Assembly (NCBI RefSeq): GCF_001458395.1
Contig: NZ_CYSR01000010.1
Location: 86,578 to 150,577 of the forward strand
Reading direction: 5' to 3'
Source of the DNA: Leisingera aquaemixtae
GTDB lineage: Bacteria > Pseudomonadota > Alphaproteobacteria > Rhodobacterales > Rhodobacteraceae
Length of the DNA: 64,000 bases
The notes beneath the pieces were generated by a model. The model did not search any database and was not told where the DNA came from. It worked only from the letters and a program-made list of their open reading frames with translations. Made by a program: the position numbers and the translations under genes. This document shows, piece by piece, positions 59,972-64,000 of this stretch. The first letter of the stretch is position 1; each line of letters begins with the position of its first letter.

Positions 59972-61072
59972 ATGTATGTTGCTGTCAAAGGCGGCGAACG
60001 CGCCATTGAAAACGCCCATGCCTGGCTGGCAGAGGAGCGCCGCGGCGATACCAGTGTTGCGGAGCTGAGCCTGGACCAGATCCGCGAGCAGCTGAGCCTG
60101 GCGGTGAACCGGGTGATGGCCGAAGGGTCTCTGTACGACCCGGAACTGGCGGCGCTGGCGATCAAGCAGTCCCGCGGCGATCTGATCGAGGCCATCTTCC
60201 TGATCCGGGCCTACCGCACCACCCTGCCGCGGTTCGGCTATTCGCAGCCGGTGGAGACCGGGGAGATGGCCTGCGACCGCCGGATCTCGGCCACCTTCAA
60301 GGACGCCCCCGGCGGCCAGGTGCTGGGTCCGACATTCGACTACACCCACCGGTTGCTGGATTTCAAACTGGCGGCGGAGGGCGAGGTGCCAGAGGCACCG
60401 GTGTCCGAGCCGCGCCTCGAGGCGACCCCGCATATCAGTGAGTTCCTGCAGGGCGAGGACATTATAGAGCGCGAGCCGTCCTCGGACGGCGTGCCGGGCG
60501 ATCTGACCCGCGAGCCGATGTCTTTTCCGGCGGGCCGGGCGGTGCGGCTGCAATCGCTGACCCGCGGGGATGAAGGCTTCATCCTCGGCATGGCCTACTC
60601 CACTCAGCGAGGCTACGCGCGCAATCATGCCTTTGTCGGCGAATTGCGCATCGGCACCGTGCCGGTGGAGATGGACATCCCGGAGCTGGGCTTTGCCATT
60701 GAAATCGGCGAGGTGGAGCTGACCGAATGCGAGACCGTGAACCAGTTCAAGGGCTCCAAGACGGTGCCGCCGCAGTTCACCCGCGGCTACGGGCTGGTCT
60801 TTGGCCAGTCAGAGCGCAAGTCCATCGCGATGGCGCTGGTAGACCGCGCGCTGCGCTGGGAGGAGCTGGGCGAAGACAATGTGGGCGCCGCCGCCCAGGA
60901 CGAGGAATTTGTCCTGAGCCACGCCGACAACATCCAGGCGACCGGCTTTCTGGAGCACATCAAACTGCCGCACTACGTGGATTTTCAGTCCGAACTGGAA
61001 CTGGTCCGCAAACTGCGCCGCGAAGCGGCGGAGATGGCAGAGACGCTGGCCGCACGGGAGGCTGCGGAATGA
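59972..61072 (+). CDS. phnI: C-P lyase subunit PhnI
   Basis: This 366-residue protein starts MYVAVKGGERAIENAHAWLA. Family landmarks include AIKQSRGDLIEAIFLIRAYRTTLPRFG, RRISATFKDAPGGQVLGPTFDYTHRLLDF and HVDFQSELELVRKLR-like HYVDFQSELELVRKLRREAA. PhnI exchanges the base of ATP for methylphosphonate in the first C-P lyase step. It overlaps phnJ by 4 bp (ATGA). Length is as expected. Confidence 0.95.
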   Translation: MYVAVKGGERAIENAHAWLAEERRGDTSVAELSLDQIREQLSLAVNRVMAEGSLYDPELAALAIKQSRGDLIEAIFLIRAYRTTLPRFGYSQPVETGEMACDRRISATFKDAPGGQVLGPTFDYTHRLLDFKLAAEGEVPEAPVSEPRLEATPHISEFLQGEDIIEREPSSDGVPGDLTREPMSFPAGRAVRLQSLTRGDEGFILGMAYSTQRGYARNHAFVGELRIGTVPVEMDIPELGFAIEIGEVELTECETVNQFKGSKTVPPQFTRGYGLVFGQSERKSIAMALVDRALRWEELGEDNVGAAAQDEEFVLSHADNIQATGFLEHIKLPHYVDFQSELELVRKLRREAAEMAETLAAREAAE

Positions 61073-61926
61073 ACGACTACAACTTTGCATACCTTGACGA
61101 ACAGACCAAGCGGATGATCCGCCGGGCGATCCTGAAAGGGCTGGCGGTGCCGGGCTATCAGGTGCCCTTTGCCAGCCGCGAGATGCCGATGCCTTACGGC
61201 TGGGGCACCGGCGGCGTGCAGGTTTCGGCCGCGACGCTGACGCCGGAGGATACGCTGAAGGTGATCGACCAGGGCGCCGATGACACCACCAATGCGGTCT
61301 CAATCCGCAAGTTCTTTGAAAAGACGGCCGGGGTTGCCACTACTGAGGAAACGGAGAAGGCCAGCGTCATCCAGACCCGCCACCGGATCCCCGAGGCAGA
61401 GCTGACCGAAGATCAGATCCTGGTCTACCAGGTGCCGATCCCGGAGCCGCTGCGGTTCCTGGAGCCGCGGGAGACCGAGACCCGCAAAATGCACAGCTTG
61501 CAGGAATACGGGCTGATGCACGTGAAACTGTACGAGGACATCTCGCAGCACGGTGCGATTGCCACCGCCTATGCCTATCCGGTGAAGGTGGAGGGGCGCT
61601 ATGTCATGGACCCTTCACCTATCCCCAAGTTCGACAATCCCAAGATGGAAATGGCGGCGATCCAGCTGTTCGGCGCGGGCCGCGAGCAGCGTATTTATGC
61701 GGTGCCTCCCTATACGCAGGTCGTGTCCCTGGATTTTGAAGACTACCCGTTTGAGGCCAGCAAGGCCGATCACCCTTGCGACCTGTGCGGGGCAGAGGAC
61801 AGCTATTTGGATGAGGTGATCCTGGATGACGCGGGCACCCGAATGTTTGTCTGTTCGGACACTGATTACTGCCGCACGCGGCGTGACGCGGGCCATGCCG
61901 GCCGCCTTGGAGCGGAAGCCGCGTGA
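61069..61926 (+). CDS. phnJ: C-P lyase catalytic subunit PhnJ
   Basis: This 285-residue radical-SAM-like protein starts MNDYNFAYLDEQTKRMIRRA. The glycine-rich VPGYQVPFASREMPMPYGWG holds the likely active glycine near residue 29. The iron-sulfur ligands are C237-x2-C240-x21-C262-x5-C268, the same spacing as the C241/C244/C266/C272 set of E. coli PhnJ. It cleaves the C-P bond of 5-phosphoribosyl-1-phosphonate. The stop is followed by an AT-rich 49-bp gap before phnK. Confidence 0.96.
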   Translation: MNDYNFAYLDEQTKRMIRRAILKGLAVPGYQVPFASREMPMPYGWGTGGVQVSAATLTPEDTLKVIDQGADDTTNAVSIRKFFEKTAGVATTEETEKASVIQTRHRIPEAELTEDQILVYQVPIPEPLRFLEPRETETRKMHSLQEYGLMHVKLYEDISQHGAIATAYAYPVKVEGRYVMDPSPIPKFDNPKMEMAAIQLFGAGREQRIYAVPPYTQVVSLDFEDYPFEASKADHPCDLCGAEDSYLDEVILDDAGTRMFVCSDTDYCRTRRDAGHAGRLGAEAA

Positions 61927-61975
61927 TGGAGAATATGCAAAAAATTTCGGAAATGATTTGGCGGGAGGGAAGGCA

Positions 61976-62746
61976 ATGAAGCCTTTGCTGCAAGTGAAAG
62001 ACGTCGCCAAGATGTATGGCGCCCGGATCGGCTGCACCGGTGTGAGCTTCGATCTCTATCCTGGAGAGGTGATGGGAATCGTGGGCGAAAGCGGTTCGGG
62101 CAAGTCGACGCTGTTGAACAGCCTGGCGGGCCACCTTGTGCCGGACCGGGGGGAGGTGATCTTTGACACCCGCGCTGACGGGCCGGTGGATACCGTCACC
62201 ATGTCCGAACCGGCGCGCCGGATGCTGGGCCGCACCGATTGGGCGTTTGTGCATCAGCACGCCCGCGACGGATTGCGCATGTCCGTGAGTGCCGGCGGCA
62301 ATATCGGCGAGCGGCTGATGGCCGTTGGCAACCGTCACTATGGCGCGATCCGCGATCATGCGGCCGACTGGCTGGGCCGCGTGGAAATCTCGGAGAGCCG
62401 GATTGATGACCGCCCCTCAGCCTTCTCCGGCGGTATGCAGCAGCGCCTGCAGATTGCCCGCAATCTGGTGACCGGTCCGCGGCTGGTGTTCATGGATGAG
62501 CCAACCGGCGGTCTGGACGTGTCGGTGCAGGCGCTACTGCTGGACCTGCTGCGCGGTCTGGTGCGGGAAATGGGGCTGAGCGCGATCATCGTGACCCATG
62601 ACCTGGCTGTGGTGCGCCTTTTGGCGGGCCGGCTGATGGTGATGAAGGACGGGCATGTGGTGGAAACCGGGCTGACCGATCAAGTGCTGGACGACCCTCA
62701 GCACGCTTATACCCAGCTGCTGGTCTCCAGCGTGCTGCAAGTCTAA
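61976..62746 (+). CDS. phnK: C-P lyase ABC-type subunit PhnK
   Basis: This 256-residue ATPase starts MKPLLQVKDVAKMYGARIGC at 61976, after GGGAGGGAAGGCA; the longer frame through phnJ's end is rejected. Walker A GESGSGKSTLLNSL, signature FSGGMQQRLQIARNL, Walker B VFMDEPTGGLD and switch IIVTHDLAVV are intact. It binds the PhnGHIJ core and supports its turnover. It lies 10 bp before phnL. Confidence 0.95.
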   Translation: MKPLLQVKDVAKMYGARIGCTGVSFDLYPGEVMGIVGESGSGKSTLLNSLAGHLVPDRGEVIFDTRADGPVDTVTMSEPARRMLGRTDWAFVHQHARDGLRMSVSAGGNIGERLMAVGNRHYGAIRDHAADWLGRVEISESRIDDRPSAFSGGMQQRLQIARNLVTGPRLVFMDEPTGGLDVSVQALLLDLLRGLVREMGLSAIIVTHDLAVVRLLAGRLMVMKDGHVVETGLTDQVLDDPQHAYTQLLVSSVLQV

Positions 62747-62756
62747 GGACGGGGCG

Positions 62757-63440
62757 ATGATTGAACTGAAGAATGTGAGCAAAAGCTTCACCCTGCATAA
62801 CCAGGGCAGCGCAGTGATCCCGGTGATGGAGAACGCCAGCCTGAGCGTGAAGTCTGGCGAATGCGCCGGCCTGATCGGGGCCTCCGGCGCGGGCAAGTCC
62901 ACCCTGATGCGGGTGATCTACGGCAATTACCTGGCCGCTTCCGGCAGTGTGGTCGTGGGCGGCGTGGATGTGGCCAAGGCCGAGCCGCGGGAGGTGCTGG
63001 CGCTGCGCCGCGAGACGCTGGGATATGTCAGCCAATTCCTGCGGGTGGTTCCGCGCGTGCCTACGCTGGATGTTGTGGCCGAACCGCTGCTGGCGGTCGG
63101 CACGCCGGCGGATCAGGCGCGGGACAAGGCTGCCTCGCTTCTGGCGCAGCTCAACATACCCGAACGTCTGTGGAGCCTTAGCCCCACCACCTTTTCGGGC
63201 GGCGAGCAGCAGCGGGTGAATATCGCACGCGGCTTTGCCTATGAGTATCCGGCGCTGCTGCTGGACGAGCCGACGGCGAGCCTCGATGCGCAAAACCGCG
63301 CCACCGTGCTGGCGCTGATCGAAGGTGCCAAGGCGCGGGGGGCTGCGATCATCGGTATCTTCCACGATGAGGCGGCGCGCCAGCAGGTCTGCGACCGGTT
63401 TGTTGATGTCTCGGGTTTTGCACCCAAGGCGGCGGCATGA
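62757..63440 (+). CDS. phnL: C-P lyase ABC-type subunit PhnL
   Basis: This 227-residue ATPase starts MIELKNVSKSFTLHNQGSAV. Walker A GASGAGKSTLMRVI, signature FSGGEQQRVNIARGF, Walker B LLLDEPTASLD and FHDEAARQQVCDR are present. PhnL assembles with PhnK on the core complex. It overlaps the phnN start by 4 bp (ATGA). Confidence 0.95.
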   Translation: MIELKNVSKSFTLHNQGSAVIPVMENASLSVKSGECAGLIGASGAGKSTLMRVIYGNYLAASGSVVVGGVDVAKAEPREVLALRRETLGYVSQFLRVVPRVPTLDVVAEPLLAVGTPADQARDKAASLLAQLNIPERLWSLSPTTFSGGEQQRVNIARGFAYEYPALLLDEPTASLDAQNRATVLALIEGAKARGAAIIGIFHDEAARQQVCDRFVDVSGFAPKAAA

Positions 63441-63997
63441 GTGCGCCTGCGGAAAAGGGACCGGTCATTGCGGTGGTCGGGCCGTCGGGCGCCGGCAAGG
63501 ACAGCCTGATGTCTGCCCTTGCGGTCTCCGGTCCCCGGCTGCGGCTGATGCGGCGGGTGATCACCCGCGCGCCCGAGGCTGGCGGGGAGGACTACCAGGC
63601 GGTGACGGAGGCCGAATTCTCGGCCCTTGAGCGAAATGGCGTCTTTGCCTTGCACTGGCAGGCGCACGGCCTGCACTACGGCATCCCGCGCGACATTGAA
63701 AGGTTGCGGGCCGGTGCCGACGGCGTGCTGGTCAATCTGTCCCGGGCTGTGCTGCTGCAGGCGCAGGAGGTGTTCGGCGATTTCATTGTGCTGTCGGTGA
63801 CGGCACGGCCGGAGGTGCTGGCTGAACGGCTGTCCGCCCGCGGGCGGGAAGGCGCCGAAGAGGTCCAGCGCCGTCTGGCCCGGGCGGCCAACACGTTGCC
63901 GGAAGGGCTGCGCAGGGTGCATGAGATCGACAACAGCGGTGCTCTCAGTGCGGCGGTGGCCGCCGCGCTGGCAGCCCTTCAGCCGGAGAGGGCGTAG
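63437..63997 (+). CDS. phnN: ribose 1,5-bisphosphate phosphokinase PhnN
   Basis: This 186-residue kinase starts MSAPAEKGPVIAVVGPSGAG. The guanylate-kinase-like P-loop VGPSGAGKDSLMSAL, RRVITRAPEAGGEDYQAVTEAEF and HWQAHGLHYGIPRDIERLRAG identify PhnN. It phosphorylates ribose 1,5-bisphosphate to PRPP, recycling the ribose left by the C-P lyase. It ends 3 bp before the window edge. The operon probably goes on with phnM, which is not visible. Confidence 0.94.
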   Translation: MSAPAEKGPVIAVVGPSGAGKDSLMSALAVSGPRLRLMRRVITRAPEAGGEDYQAVTEAEFSALERNGVFALHWQAHGLHYGIPRDIERLRAGADGVLVNLSRAVLLQAQEVFGDFIVLSVTARPEVLAERLSARGREGAEEVQRRLARAANTLPEGLRRVHEIDNSGALSAAVAAALAALQPERA

Positions 63998-64000
63998 CGG

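Overview
This is 64 kb of GC-rich, densely coded DNA from an alphaproteobacterium, most likely a Rhodobacteraceae member of the Roseobacter group (Leisingera/Phaeobacter/Ruegeria-like). The grounds are the Tpa-TauR-Xsc taurine route joined to a cytoplasmic SoeABC sulfite dehydrogenase, an Entner-Doudoroff cluster, a C-P lyase operon, a split MnmC arrangement and roseobacter-style short intergenic hairpins. I see no rRNA, tRNA, CRISPR array, prophage or insertion sequence. The name is an inference from gene content; no database was searched.

Layout. 1-20.4 kb is mostly housekeeping: a partial LysR regulator, DUF4399, two small dimeric-barrel proteins, a DJ-1/PfpI protein, a FadH-type dienoyl-CoA reductase, RppH, a secreted protein, a MarR/EamA divergent pair with visible operators, a sugar or nucleoside kinase, endonuclease III, an Ada-like alkyltransferase, a WYL regulator with a small divergent gene, an OmpA lipoprotein, an FMN reductase, a DadA-like oxidase next to MnmD, a DMT exporter, a soluble lytic transglycosylase, DapA, and an ECF41 sigma factor with its carboxymuconolactone-decarboxylase partner and a matching promoter.

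20.5-35.1 kb is the most coherent system: a taurine (sulfonate) mineralisation island. Tpa makes sulfoacetaldehyde, and Xsc splits it with phosphate into acetyl phosphate and sulfite. An acetate kinase sits where Pta usually lies. Sulfite can be oxidised by SoeABC or exported through a TauE-like or YeiH-like carrier. TauR is encoded within the island. I find paired direct repeats (consensus near CTGGMCYTAA, spaced 22-23 bp) upstream of tpa, xsc and tauR, which look like TauR operators. An ArsR-regulated DUF318 permease pair lies between tauR and tpa.

35.2-45.8 kb holds a BKACE (DUF849) enzyme overlapping a class III aminotransferase, a DsbA-like oxidoreductase, a PLP enzyme of the D-cysteine desulfhydrase/ACC deaminase family coupled to a fructokinase, zwf-edd-eda with a LacI-type operator upstream of zwf, and a CaiB CoA-transferase. 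46-51.8 kb holds a CocE/NonD hydrolase and a four-gene, translationally coupled glycan-modification operon (GT2, GtrA, methyltransferase, GtrII-like). 51.8-55.3 kb is nadABC. 55.5-57.9 kb is a tungstate ABC transporter (tupBCA), preceded by a possible 34-codon leader ORF. 58.1-64 kb is the C-P lyase operon phnGHIJKLN, divergent from its PhnF regulator, and it probably continues past the window.

The parts fit a marine heterotroph that takes carbon, sulfur and phosphorus from organosulfonates and phosphonates, uses sulfite as an electron donor, and depends on Mo/W enzymes.
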